NCBI GenBank assembly: GCA_021827525.1
Contig: JAKAVJ010000004.1
Coordinates: 1 to 36,501, forward strand
Direction of reading: 5' to 3'
Length of the DNA: 36,501 bases
Source: Microcaldota archaeon
Lineage (GTDB): Archaea; Micrarchaeota; Micrarchaeia; Micrarchaeales; Micrarchaeaceae
In this document: in pieces, positions 25,864-32,520 of the stretch
How the letters are laid out: every line of letters starts with the position of its first letter
Position numbering within the stretch: position 1 is the first letter of the stretch
Position numbers and translations under genes: made by a program
Notes under the pieces: model-generated
Told to the model about the DNA's origin: nothing
Database searches by the model: none
Seen by the model: the letters and a program-made list of their open reading frames with translations, nothing else

Positions 25864-26565
25864 ATGGTCAAGATTAGCATAATAGTACCTGCCTTGAACG
25901 AAGGCAAATACATAAAGAATACGCTAGAATCGCTCTCCAAGCAGAGCTTCAGCGACTTCGAGGTAATAGTGGTGGACGGAGGCAGCACTGACGGCACATG
26001 CAAAGTGGCGCAGAACTATGCAAGGATAGTCAAGCAGTCAAAGAAGGGCATAAGCTTGGCGCGCAACACTGGCGCTGCACACGCGAAGGGCGAGATATTG
26101 TTCTTCACTGACGCCGATACTGTCATAGGCAAAGACACATTGCGCAACATCTACACCCTTTTCAGGGACAAGAGCGTAGCAGTCGCTACCGGCCCAATAC
26201 TGCCTAAGGAAAAGGTAGGCTTAGCGGTCAGGATGCTTTATGCATTCAATTACAGGTCCTTGGTGAAATTCTCAATGCTCATAGGCAAACCATCGTTCAT
26301 TGGCTCCAACATAGCTATTAGGCGCAGCACGTTCAAGTGCATACATGGGTTCAACATATCATACCTCACATATGAGGATTGCGACATGACGATGCGTGCA
26401 GGCCGAGAAGGCCGCGCCGTGTACAATGATGGGATAAAGGTATACAGCAGCGCGAGGAGGGTTGTAAAATGGGGCATTGCGAAATATCTTGCGTTCACGA
26501 TACCGAACATGCTGAATTTTTATTTTCGTGACAGTCCGTCTAAATATTATGAGCCGATAAGGTAA
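25864..26565 (+). CDS. Family 2 glycosyltransferase
   Basis: GT-A fold transferase of 233 residues. The N-terminus ISIIVPALNEGKYIKNTLESL is the standard GT2 nucleotide-sugar start. Asp residues sit in VVDGGSTDGT, the DxD metal site in FFTDADT and the catalytic-base region in YEDCDMTMRAG. The C-terminal segment GIAKYLAFTIPNMLNFYF is hydrophobic and may lie on the membrane. The ORF-track start is a GTG at 25831; the ATG at 25864 has GGTG seven nt upstream and gives a family-like start. Divergent pairing with the sequon-rich pilin-like gene would fit a role in glycan or glycolipid assembly, but acceptor and donor are unknown. Confidence 0.92.
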   Translation: MVKISIIVPALNEGKYIKNTLESLSKQSFSDFEVIVVDGGSTDGTCKVAQNYARIVKQSKKGISLARNTGAAHAKGEILFFTDADTVIGKDTLRNIYTLFRDKSVAVATGPILPKEKVGLAVRMLYAFNYRSLVKFSMLIGKPSFIGSNIAIRRSTFKCIHGFNISYLTYEDCDMTMRAGREGRAVYNDGIKVYSSARRVVKWGIAKYLAFTIPNMLNFYFRDSPSKYYEPIR

Positions 26566-26582
26566 AACCGCCATAAAAGGTT

Positions 26583-26591
26583 ATTTATATT
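26583..26591 (+). promoter_or_regulatory. TATA box for ssb
   Basis: TATTTATATTT-like sequence (26582-26592) lies about 60 bp upstream of the ssb ATG. With archaeal spacing this gives a leader of roughly 35 nt that would contain the GGTG at 26639. Confidence 0.5.
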
Positions 26592-26648
26592 TTGCTGTCA
26601 AAAGTTTCTTTTAATAGGCAGAATCCAAATTCTACTAAGGTGTATAAA

Positions 26649-27026
26649 ATGAAAATAAGTGAACTCAAAGCCGGAGCAAGCAACGTGACCATTCAGGCTA
26701 AAGTAGTAAAGAAAGATGACCCGAGGGAAGTAGTTACCAAATATGGCAAGAGGCTGAGCGTTGCAAACATAACGCTTGAGGACGATTCAGGCACAATACC
26801 TATGTCATTGTGGGGCAACGACATAAGCAAGGTCAGCGAAGGAGATACAATAGAGATAGTGAACGGGTATGTGAACGAATTTAGGGGTTCGCCGCAACTG
26901 TCCACAGGCAAGTTCGGCAAGATAAATGTGATAGAAAAAGGCAGCGGTTCGGAAGAGGAGCTCGGCGAGACTGAGGCGTACGATTCAGCGGAAGAGCTCC
27001 CTGGAGACTCAACGGAAGACGAATAA
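26649..27026 (+). CDS. ssb: Single OB-fold single-stranded DNA-binding protein (crenarchaeal SSB type)
   Basis: A 125-residue protein with one OB fold followed by an acidic, disordered tail, the same architecture as Sulfolobus SSB. The match includes ISELKAGASNVTIQAKVV, VANITLEDDSGTIPMSLWGND, KVSEGDTIEIVNGYVNEFRGSPQLSTGKFGKI, and a tail rich in Glu and Asp (SEEELGETEAYDSAEELPGD). It should coat single-stranded DNA in replication and repair, with the acidic tail recruiting partners. The ATG at 26649 has GGTG 6 nt upstream; the ORF-track start at 26592 would lie beside the TATA box. A strong hairpin follows the gene. Confidence 0.88.
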   Translation: MKISELKAGASNVTIQAKVVKKDDPREVVTKYGKRLSVANITLEDDSGTIPMSLWGNDISKVSEGDTIEIVNGYVNEFRGSPQLSTGKFGKINVIEKGSGSEEELGETEAYDSAEELPGDSTEDE

Positions 27027-27035
27027 ACTACCAGA

Positions 27036-27080
27036 TCTTTTTAGGCAAGGCGACTGGCCAAGTGCCAGTCGCTCTAAACC
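27036..27080 (+). terminator. Hairpin terminator-like element after ssb
   Basis: A perfect 9-bp stem GCGACTGGC (27050-27058) pairs with GCCAGTCGC (27064-27072) across a 5-nt loop. TTTTT at 27038-27042 precedes the stem, and CCCTTTT follows it. It lies between the convergent ssb and DUF929 genes and could terminate the ssb transcript or stabilise its 3' end. Confidence 0.65.
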
Positions 27081-27114
27081 CTTTTCCTCAAATGTGCCAT
27101 ATATCAAATGGCGG

Positions 27115-27963
27115 TCATATCTCTGATTCGTAGTTCTTGACGTATGGCTCCTTGCACACGCTGGCGTTGTTGTTAATTGCATGGCATATCTGCGCAGTCA
27201 TAACGTCCGCAGCGCCTACTATGCCCTGCGATATGCCTGTGTTCGGGTTCTTCAAATCGCCTATTATGGTGCTCCAGTTATCGCCCTTGAGCAGCAGCGG
27301 CTCAGCCATCGCCCCTATCTCAATAGAGTAGTTGCCGTAATCTACTATCGGTATTGAGTAATTTGGTGATCCCGTATATTTCTCCGAGTAGAAGACCACG
27401 ACATTGTTATATTGGGACGGCACGGTCTGCAAGGGCTCATAATTGTTTATCGTGCTATTGAATATGTTCTTCGCTATCTCAAAAGCCGTGAAGTTTATCA
27501 CTTTGCTGGAATAGTGCGAGTTGTAGAACGTGAATGTAGGCGTATAAGGTGCATAATCGACCGCGCTAGATGTCATATAGTGCAGCTCTGTGAAGTTGCC
27601 GAAGCGCATCAGTGCCAATATAAGGCTCCATCTGGTGACTGCGCAGAAAGGGCAGTAATCCGCGCCTACATAAAGCACCATCGGCTTTCCATTGGCGCCT
27701 ACGAGCGGCTTGTTGTTATTCGTAATGAATGGAAGTGCTCCTTTAGGCCCTACTGGCACCGTTCCTATACCTATGTTATTCGCAAGAGAGACATTCTGCG
27801 CTATGCTATGTAGCTGCGATAGCACCGCATTGCTAGTCATGACATTGTCATATCTAGCTAGCCAACTAAAGTTCTCTAAAGAATTGAAATAGTATGCAGT
27901 CGCAGCAAGAACAACTGCAGCCAATATTATCACAGCAAGGTATTTCGATCTCTTGTCCATCAA
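27115..27963 (-). CDS. DUF929 family membrane-anchored thioredoxin-like protein
   Basis: The 282-residue protein has an N-terminal signal anchor ([19 protein letters not shown]) and an extracytoplasmic domain. The signature [30 protein letters not shown] contains a CxxC thioredoxin-type site and closely follows the DUF929 pattern seen in Sulfolobales and Thermoplasmata. It probably works in disulfide formation or thiol redox outside the cell. Two C-terminal cysteines (AQICHAI and ASVCKEP) could form a structural bond. Nine N-x-S/T sequons are visible, so heavy N-glycosylation is expected. The ATG at 27963 (doubled) is the start. It faces ssb convergently across a hairpin. Confidence 0.87.
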   Translation of the reverse strand: MMDKRSKYLAVIILAAVVLAATAYYFNSLENFSWLARYDNVMTSNAVLSQLHSIAQNVSLANNIGIGTVPVGPKGALPFITNNNKPLVGANGKPMVLYVGADYCPFCAVTRWSLILALMRFGNFTELHYMTSSAVDYAPYTPTFTFYNSHYSSKVINFTAFEIAKNIFNSTINNYEPLQTVPSQYNNVVVFYSEKYTGSPNYSIPIVDYGNYSIEIGAMAEPLLLKGDNWSTIIGDLKNPNTGISQGIVGAADVMTAQICHAINNNASVCKEPYVKNYESEI

Positions 27964-28072
27964 ACCACAGCTTTTTCAAAGTAGCCAAGCATTACTATAT
28001 ATTCGAAACAAAAGGGCTAAATACCATAGCTGATAAAGCTATACGTGATGGTTCTAAGCTACGATTAGTTAT

Positions 28073-28209
28073 GGGGTTGTAGCGTAATTTGGCAGCGCAG
28101 CAGGCTCCAGATGTTTATTGTTTTGAAATGAGCTCACGCGATGATTAGGATCTGGAAATACGAACCATGAAGTTACCTGCTGATCTGGGTTCAAATCCCA
28201 GCAACCCCA
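28073..28209 (+). tRNA. trnW: tRNA-Trp(CCA) with about 64-nt intron at 37/38
   Basis: Acceptor GGGGTTG (28073-28079) pairs with CAACCCC (28202-28208), with discriminator A at 28209. The D stem is GCGT/GCGC, and the anticodon stem GCAGG (28100-28104) pairs with CCTGC (28176-28180) once the intron is removed. The T arm is CTGGG-TTCAAAT-CCCAG. The loop reads CTCCAGA with anticodon CCA at 28107-28109. The intron is about 28111-28174, the usual archaeal position. Inside it ATCTGGA (28150-28156) is complementary to TCCAGAT across the anticodon and 5' junction. A canonical bulge-helix-bulge is only partly formed. CCA is not encoded. Confidence 0.92.
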
Positions 28210-28210
28210 A
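28195..28210 (+). repeat. att-like direct repeat, copy in the tRNA-Trp 3' end
   Basis: ATCCCAGCAACCCCAA covers the end of the T arm, the 3' acceptor strand and the discriminator base. It is repeated with one mismatch at 28833-28848. The GNAT gene lies between the two copies, as expected for an element that integrated at a tRNA 3' end. Confidence 0.7.
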
Positions 28211-28259
28211 ACGATGTAATGGTAGAATTGAAGATATTAATAAAGATTGTAGATACAAA

Positions 28260-28763
28260 CTATAGCTTTTTCTCGAAGACTATGAAATAGTCCCTAGTAC
28301 TAAATTTCTTCCTAAGAAAGCTCAATTTGGCTTCTTCTGAGATTTTTATCCTAGTCCGTCCATTTTTATTCTTGATTACTAGCTTCGTTGGTTGCCATCC
28401 ATTCTTTGCATAAAATTTTTCTACTTTGGGGTCTTTGGCAGACCCAGCTGTCAACGTATGCTGCCCCTTGCTCCTTACTTCATTTTCAAACGCACTAAGC
28501 AGTTTAGATCCTATCCCCTTTCTTGCATATCCCTTAGCTAAATCAACGCCAATTCCCCTCAAGTATAGTGATCCATCTCGTAGAGTACCTGGATAGGCTA
28601 TGCCTACCAATTCTTTCCCTTTAAATGCACAGAGATATAACCGCGGATATTTTTTAAAATTCTTCAGAAAAATATCAAAGCTCTCTTTATCCAGATATAC
28701 CTGTTGCATATTATAGAACTCTAAAAGTTCGCTACGCTTTATTGATCGTATTTCCACGGCCAT
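28260..28763 (-). CDS. GNAT-family N-acetyltransferase
   Basis: The 167-residue protein has the GNAT core: a beta strand YLRGIGVDLAKGYARKGIGSKLLSAFE holding the acetyl-CoA pyrophosphate loop (RKGIGS), then KVEKFYAKNGWQP as motif B. The substrate is unknown; small molecules, proteins or aminoacyl-tRNA are all possible. The gene is clearly more AT-rich and less biased in codon use than its neighbours, and lies between a tRNA 3' end and an imperfect copy of it. These are signs of recent acquisition. It is transcribed towards the tRNA and is divergent from a small ribbon-helix-helix-like gene 160 bp away. Confidence 0.88.
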   Translation of the reverse strand: MAVEIRSIKRSELLEFYNMQQVYLDKESFDIFLKNFKKYPRLYLCAFKGKELVGIAYPGTLRDGSLYLRGIGVDLAKGYARKGIGSKLLSAFENEVRSKGQHTLTAGSAKDPKVEKFYAKNGWQPTKLVIKNKNGRTRIKISEEAKLSFLRKKFSTRDYFIVFEKKL

Positions 28764-28832
28764 ATTATCGCTGTGCTAAATATCAATATATATTCGAATT
28801 CTTTAAGTTTCCAATTCCTATGTTACCTATAT

Positions 28833-28848
28833 ATCCCAGCAACCTCAA
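28833..28848 (+). repeat. att-like direct repeat, distal copy of the tRNA-Trp 3' end
   Basis: ATCCCAGCAACCTCAA matches the tRNA-Trp 3' end in 15 of 16 positions, in the same orientation, 638 bp downstream. No tRNA structure surrounds it, so it is not a second gene. It marks the probable far boundary of an inserted segment. Confidence 0.7.
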
Positions 28849-28925
28849 CTTATCCTATCAATTGCGCTAAATGGCAATGCAACTAAAACATAGCCCTAAG
28901 TTTCAAGATAATATTATTATCTATT

Positions 28926-29186
28926 ATGTGCCAATTATATGATGATTATACGTATACAACAATTCAAATAACTAAGCAGACTAGGGATAAATTGAATAGA
29001 TTAAAGCCCTATAAAAGGCTGACATACGAAGAGCCGATATCAGCACTAGTAGATCTGATTCCTGAAGGTGACGACGAAGGCAAATACAACCCAGACTTTA
29101 GAATGTCTATACTGCACAGTCTCTTAGATACGGTCCACGGTCGCGTATACACAACCAATGCGGTTAAAAAGCAGCTAAGATTATAG
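28926..29186 (+). CDS. Small ribbon-helix-helix/antitoxin-like protein
   Basis: An 86-residue protein. The pattern TTIQITKQTRDKLNRLKPYKRLTYEEPISALVDLIPEGDDEGKY resembles archaeal VapB/RelB-type antitoxin-like proteins, in which TIQVSxxTRxxLxxLK precedes a YDEVIxxLL helix and a DEGxY linker. The C-terminal block SLLDTVHGRVYTTNAVKKQLRL fits the usual RGxxYxxxEVKxxLxL ending. No toxin gene follows: the next gene, 150 bp away, is DUF72. The gene is AT-rich like the neighbouring GNAT gene. It is either an orphan antitoxin-like regulator or a partner of a distant gene. Confidence 0.7.
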   Translation: MCQLYDDYTYTTIQITKQTRDKLNRLKPYKRLTYEEPISALVDLIPEGDDEGKYNPDFRMSILHSLLDTVHGRVYTTNAVKKQLRL

Positions 29187-29335
29187 ATCAACTTTCGAAG
29201 TGCAATCATGGTCAGGACGCTTGGTCACAGAAAAAATATTTATGATAACCTCTGATAGCTTCAAATTTCGGTAGCTAATTATGGCGGTCAAAGAAAATAG
29301 CAAGCAATTTATCTTTTGCATTGCTATCCCTCATT

Positions 29336-30037
29336 ATGGAGATGTTCGTCGGCACATCTGGGTGGATGTACGGCTGGAACAAAGGCGGTACTCTTGACTG
29401 GTACGTCGAAAACTCAGGGCTTAACGCAATAGAGCTCAATGCGAGCTTCTACAGGTTTCCGTTCACGAACCAGGTGAAGCATTGGGCTGAAAAGGGAAAG
29501 GGCCTTGCATGGTCCATAAAGGTCAACCGGCTGATAACGCACCAGTACAAGCTTAGCAAAAACTGCTGGCCTGCTATGGAGAAGTTCCTGAGCCTATTCA
29601 AGCCTCTTGAAGGCAGCATACGCTACTACCTCTTCCAATTGCCGCCCTTCCTGACACCGAACATTTTAGACAATGTGGAATCCCTCCTTAAAGAGTTTGA
29701 CATTGCTGACAGATTCGCCATCGAGCCGCGCTCTCCGAGCTGGTTCAATGAAGAGACATTCAAGAGGATTCGCGGGCTTGGCATAACATTCGTGAGCATA
29801 GACTCGCCAATTGGCGTAATAATAAAAAAGACGAACGATTCGATATACCTGAGGATGCACGGGCGGAAGTCCTGGTACAGCTACAATTACAGCAGCAAGG
29901 AGCTTGCAGCGGCAATCGGCAGCATAAGAAAAGAACGCCCCAAAAGCGCATACGTATTCTTCAACAACAACCATGACATGCTTGGTAATGCGAGAATGAT
30001 GAAGAAACTGTCGAATAGTTCAAGCGCTAGGAGATAG
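29336..30037 (+). CDS. DUF72/YecE-like TIM-barrel protein
   Basis: The 233-residue protein has DUF72 landmarks: FVGTSGWMYGWNKGG near the start, LNAIELNASFYRFP, WSIKVNRLITHQYKL, YYLFQLPPFL, RFAIEPRSPSW and, near the end, YLRMHGRKSWYSYNYS and AYVFFNNN. The biochemical role of this widespread family is not established; related members are linked to DNA repair or UV response only by association. I use the ATG at 29336; another at 29342 is possible, and the ORF-track TTG at 29321 is less likely. The last 18 bp overlap the convergent pop5 gene. Confidence 0.92.
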   Translation: MEMFVGTSGWMYGWNKGGTLDWYVENSGLNAIELNASFYRFPFTNQVKHWAEKGKGLAWSIKVNRLITHQYKLSKNCWPAMEKFLSLFKPLEGSIRYYLFQLPPFLTPNILDNVESLLKEFDIADRFAIEPRSPSWFNEETFKRIRGLGITFVSIDSPIGVIIKKTNDSIYLRMHGRKSWYSYNYSSKELAAAIGSIRKERPKSAYVFFNNNHDMLGNARMMKKLSNSSSARR

Positions 30038-30343
30038 CGCCTTGCCGCTTTTGCCCTCTGCAAGCAGCGCCCTTATAGTGCCTGATGCCTTGATTGTATA
30101 GAACGCAACAGGGCTCTTCTCCATGCTCTTTATGAATGTCAGTGCTAGAACGAGCTTGCTGAACCCCTCGAGGCTGCACTTGATCAATACGCTGTTGCCC
30201 TTCGCTGATATTATCTTCGGGTTTACGTTGCTGTACTCAGCGCTCCCTATAGTGTAGAAGAGCTGGTTGTAGAGCTTGTTCTCCATGCCCTCCATGCTCG
30301 CTGTCGATTCTACAAGAATATATCTATGCTTTTCCCTCATCAT
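30020..30343 (-). CDS. rnp2: RNase P protein component 2 (Pop5)
   Basis: Pop5-like subunit that, with Rpp30, stabilises the RNase P RNA catalytic domain for tRNA 5'-end maturation. The 107 residues show RYILVESTASMEG, a central helix KLYNQLFYTIGSAEYSNVNPKIIS, and LVLALTFIKSMEKSPVAFYTIKASGTIRAL, the conserved xSGTIR ending of the family. It is the third gene in the orc1-rpp30-pop5 operon, 6 bp after rpp30. Two ATGs (30343 and 30340) are possible. The pairing with an Rpp30-like gene supports both assignments. Confidence 0.88.
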   Translation of the reverse strand: MMREKHRYILVESTASMEGMENKLYNQLFYTIGSAEYSNVNPKIISAKGNSVLIKCSLEGFSKLVLALTFIKSMEKSPVAFYTIKASGTIRALLAEGKSGKALSPSA

Positions 30344-30349
30344 GCAGCA

Positions 30350-30877
30350 TCATCGCTTTCTCAATATGCTCCCTATGGCGTTCATGCCCGTGCGCGCATA
30401 TGCCTCTTCGACTCCAAGCGCTTTCGCAAGCTCGATAATCTGGACGTACGAATTGAGGTACAGCTGCGACCTTGCCATGCTTGCGAAATAAACCTCCATG
30501 CCGCTCTTCCTTGCCAGCCTTATGAAGCGCTCCGCCCTGTACATCCTCTTTGAGCGTTCAATATAGCTGGCTTCAAGTATGCTTGACAGCGGTATTATAA
30601 GCTTGGTATCAAGGTCCTTTATTATAGCCATGAGCTTCCTGTCTATGAAGAAATCCGACATGGAAAGCACCGCACCGTTGCGCGCTTCCTTGAGCAATCT
30701 TGTCTTGTCGCTTCCATAGGCAATGAAGACATCGCCCTTGACCCGCGGCACTGTTTTTGAGTCGACATCCACATATTGTATGTCTGAACCTAGCCTGAAT
30801 ATGCTTTCAAATCCCAAACGCTTCGCAAACCCCGGATCGATGTCAAATCCGCCGAATGCAATATCATAGTACTTCAT
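30350..30877 (-). CDS. rnp3: RNase P protein component 3 (Rpp30-like, TIM barrel)
   Basis: The 175-residue protein is a compact, diverged Rpp30: YYDIAFGGFDIDPGFAKRLGF, DVFIAYGSDKTRLLKEA, IIPLSSILEAS, RAERFIRLARKSGMEVYFASMARSQLYLNSYVQIIELAKALGVEEAYA and the terminal GSILRKR. The order of strands and helices and the RxxxxxxxLxxLAxxLG-type helix fit Rpp30, and the Pop5 gene is directly downstream. It is shorter than typical (about 210 aa). Its start abuts the orc1 stop. The assignment rests partly on context. Confidence 0.72.
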   Translation of the reverse strand: MKYYDIAFGGFDIDPGFAKRLGFESIFRLGSDIQYVDVDSKTVPRVKGDVFIAYGSDKTRLLKEARNGAVLSMSDFFIDRKLMAIIKDLDTKLIIPLSSILEASYIERSKRMYRAERFIRLARKSGMEVYFASMARSQLYLNSYVQIIELAKALGVEEAYARTGMNAIGSILRKR

Positions 30878-32095
30878 TCAATCATTCTGGGGTTCCTTCG
30901 CGTCAGGCATACCGAAGATGTCCTTCTCCAGTATCATTTTTGTCCTCTGCGCAGGATAGAGCAGCTTTATGAGCTTCGTATGGCCCCTTATCCCCCTGCC
31001 GGACTCGTAGGCCGCGATGAGGCCCTGCATCTCAAGCTCGTAAAGGTATTTTCTGTACCACCTTTCGCCCTTGGGCTCTTTGTGTATGCTCTCGCTTATG
31101 GACTTGTAGCGGTTATACACCTCGCCGCTGAATAGATAGGTATCAACCCCGTCAGAAAGCTTCTTGTATGAGCCGCCTCCCTGGGTCAGCAGCGCTATCG
31201 AGTATAAGACAAGCTTCTGGTGCTCCGGCAGCGTCGATACAACATCATATACAACATCGTCCTCAGCCATCTTCGCAGCCTTCTGTGCGTACTCGATCTC
31301 TACCTTATCCTTGCTGGCGTCTTCGCTGAGCTCGCCGGCCCGCGACATTATCTTCAGTGCGAGCCTCGCATCGCCGCTCTCCCTTGTAGCCGAAGCTGCT
31401 ATGAATCTCAGAACTTCGTCGCTTATTGCGTTCTTCTTGAAGCCAATCACGGCCCTATCGCTGAGTATCTCATAGAGCTCATTGGCATTATAATTCGAGA
31501 ATACAATCTCAGATTCATACAGCGACGACAAGCTCCTGGGGTCAAGGTAGTCCTTGAAAGAAACCTTGTTCGATATGCCTATCATCGTTACCCCTCCTGC
31601 CTTTATGTCGCTGTTTATCCTTGTGAGCGTGTATATAAGATCGTCGAGGTCCTTGACCACGTCTATCTCGTCCAATACGGCTACGAGTATCTTGTTGTCC
31701 TCCTCTATCCAGCTCCTAAGCTTCTCGTAGAGCTCTACTGCCCCATACCCTCTCTTCGCATATGTCGGCATATGGTCGGATATTATCTTGTTAAGGACCC
31801 TGTAGCGCGAATTGTAGACCCTGCAGTTTATATAGGATATCTGCGCCCTCGTGTTCGGTATGTTCTTGACCTCTTCTATGACATACCTGACGCACGACGT
31901 CTTCCCTACTCCTGTCTTGCCGTATATGAACAGGTTTCTTCCGCGCTCCCCTTTGAGCGCAGGCGCAATTGCGCGCTCTATATTGCCTATCTCCTTCTGC
32001 CTGCCTATGAGCTTCCTTGGGACGTAATGAGGCGATAGCACCTCCCTATTGGCGAATATTTTAGATTCTACTAAAAGGTCGCTAAGTGTCTGCAT
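30878..32095 (-). CDS. orc1/cdc6: Orc1/Cdc6 replication initiator
   Basis: AAA+ initiator that binds origins and loads MCM. The 405 residues show the N-terminal YVPRKLIGRQKEIGNIERAI, Walker A FIYGKTGVGKTSCVRYV (about residue 56-72), Walker B VAVLDEIDVVKDLDDLIYTL, sensor 1 MIGISNKVSF and sensor 2 SGDARLALKIMSRAGELS, then a C-terminal winged-helix domain (around LPEHQKLVLYSIALL to the end). The upstream region contains a TATA-like TTTATATTTC about 35 bp before the ATG. I see no clear origin recognition boxes in the 80 bp before the gene. It heads an operon with the two RNase P protein genes. Confidence 0.95.
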   Translation of the reverse strand: MQTLSDLLVESKIFANREVLSPHYVPRKLIGRQKEIGNIERAIAPALKGERGRNLFIYGKTGVGKTSCVRYVIEEVKNIPNTRAQISYINCRVYNSRYRVLNKIISDHMPTYAKRGYGAVELYEKLRSWIEEDNKILVAVLDEIDVVKDLDDLIYTLTRINSDIKAGGVTMIGISNKVSFKDYLDPRSLSSLYESEIVFSNYNANELYEILSDRAVIGFKKNAISDEVLRFIAASATRESGDARLALKIMSRAGELSEDASKDKVEIEYAQKAAKMAEDDVVYDVVSTLPEHQKLVLYSIALLTQGGGSYKKLSDGVDTYLFSGEVYNRYKSISESIHKEPKGERWYRKYLYELEMQGLIAAYESGRGIRGHTKLIKLLYPAQRTKMILEKDIFGMPDAKEPQND

Positions 32096-32175
32096 CTTAC
32101 CCCCAATCTTACTTTATGTATGGTAAAAAAGAAATATAAAACCAAAGTTTTCTTTTATTGAACGCCGCATCATAG

Positions 32176-32508
32176 TCAATTTATGAGTTTCCTGTCCTTG
32201 AGCCTGCCTATGTCCATCAGGCTATACCTCCATACTATATCGCCCTTCTCATCGCCCTGCACTGCCCACGGCTTAACAAGCACCACGTCGTTGACCTTTA
32301 TCCAGAACTTCCTGCGGTACCTCCCCGGTATTGAGCATGTGCGCTCCTTGTTGTCTGTGCACATGACCACGAACCTGCTCGCCCCAGATATCTTCGTCAC
32401 TCTCCCAAGAACTTCGTTGTCCCTAGGCACCATCAGTGCGCTCTCTACTACCTCTCCGGGCTTTTTCGGCTTTCCGCCGCTTTGGCCATAACCTCTATTG
32501 TAACCTAT
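32176..32508 (-). CDS. eif1A: Translation initiation factor aIF1A, probable AUA start
   Basis: OB-fold factor that helps scanning and start selection on the small subunit. The core NEVLGRVTKISGASRFVVMCTDNKERTCSIPGRYRRKFWIKVNDVVLVKPWAVQGDEKGDIVWRYS is unmistakable. The ORF track starts at the ATG at 32433, but the same frame is open for 25 more codons and encodes a family-like Gly/Lys-rich tail (GYGQSGGKPKKPGEVVES) that precedes the VPRDNEVLG block in other aIF1A proteins. No ATG, GTG or TTG lies in that stretch. GGTGAT at 32512-32517 is placed 3 nt before an in-frame AUA (32506-32508), the spacing used by other genes here. I list the longer form (110 aa); the ATG form is 85 aa. Confidence 0.82.
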   Translation of the reverse strand: MGYNRGYGQSGGKPKKPGEVVESALMVPRDNEVLGRVTKISGASRFVVMCTDNKERTCSIPGRYRRKFWIKVNDVVLVKPWAVQGDEKGDIVWRYSLMDIGRLKDRKLIN

Positions 32509-32511
32509 GCA

Positions 32512-32517
32512 ATCACC
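32512..32517 (-). promoter_or_regulatory. Shine-Dalgarno GGTGAT that points to an AUA start
   Basis: On the minus strand GGTGAT directly follows the aIF2-beta stop and is followed by TGC ATA GGT in the aIF1A frame. It is 79 nt from the first ATG, far too distant to serve it. GTGAT or GGTGAT also lies 3 nt before the acdA TTG, the ftsZ ATG and the glutamate dehydrogenase ATG. Confidence 0.6.
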
Positions 32518-32520
32518 CTA

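Noticed and set aside
27894-28082. 62-aa plus-strand ORF running into tRNA-Trp
   Set aside because: It overlaps the DUF929 N-terminus on the other strand and the tRNA acceptor stem, has no Shine-Dalgarno and resembles no protein.
28111-28174. Possible box C/D guide RNA inside the tRNA-Trp intron
   Set aside because: ATGATTA resembles box C, but no CUGA-type box D or D' lies at a usable distance from the anticodon-complementary segment. The pairing is more simply explained as pre-tRNA structure.
31220-32038. 272-aa plus-strand ORF opposite orc1/cdc6
   Set aside because: It mirrors the Orc1 frame and is rich in Tyr, Arg and Val runs from codon reversal; the minus-strand gene has all AAA+ motifs.
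32096-32175. Replication origin next to orc1/cdc6
   Set aside because: The short upstream region is AT-rich, but I could not find paired origin recognition boxes. A GC-skew plot and a motif search over the whole genome would be needed.
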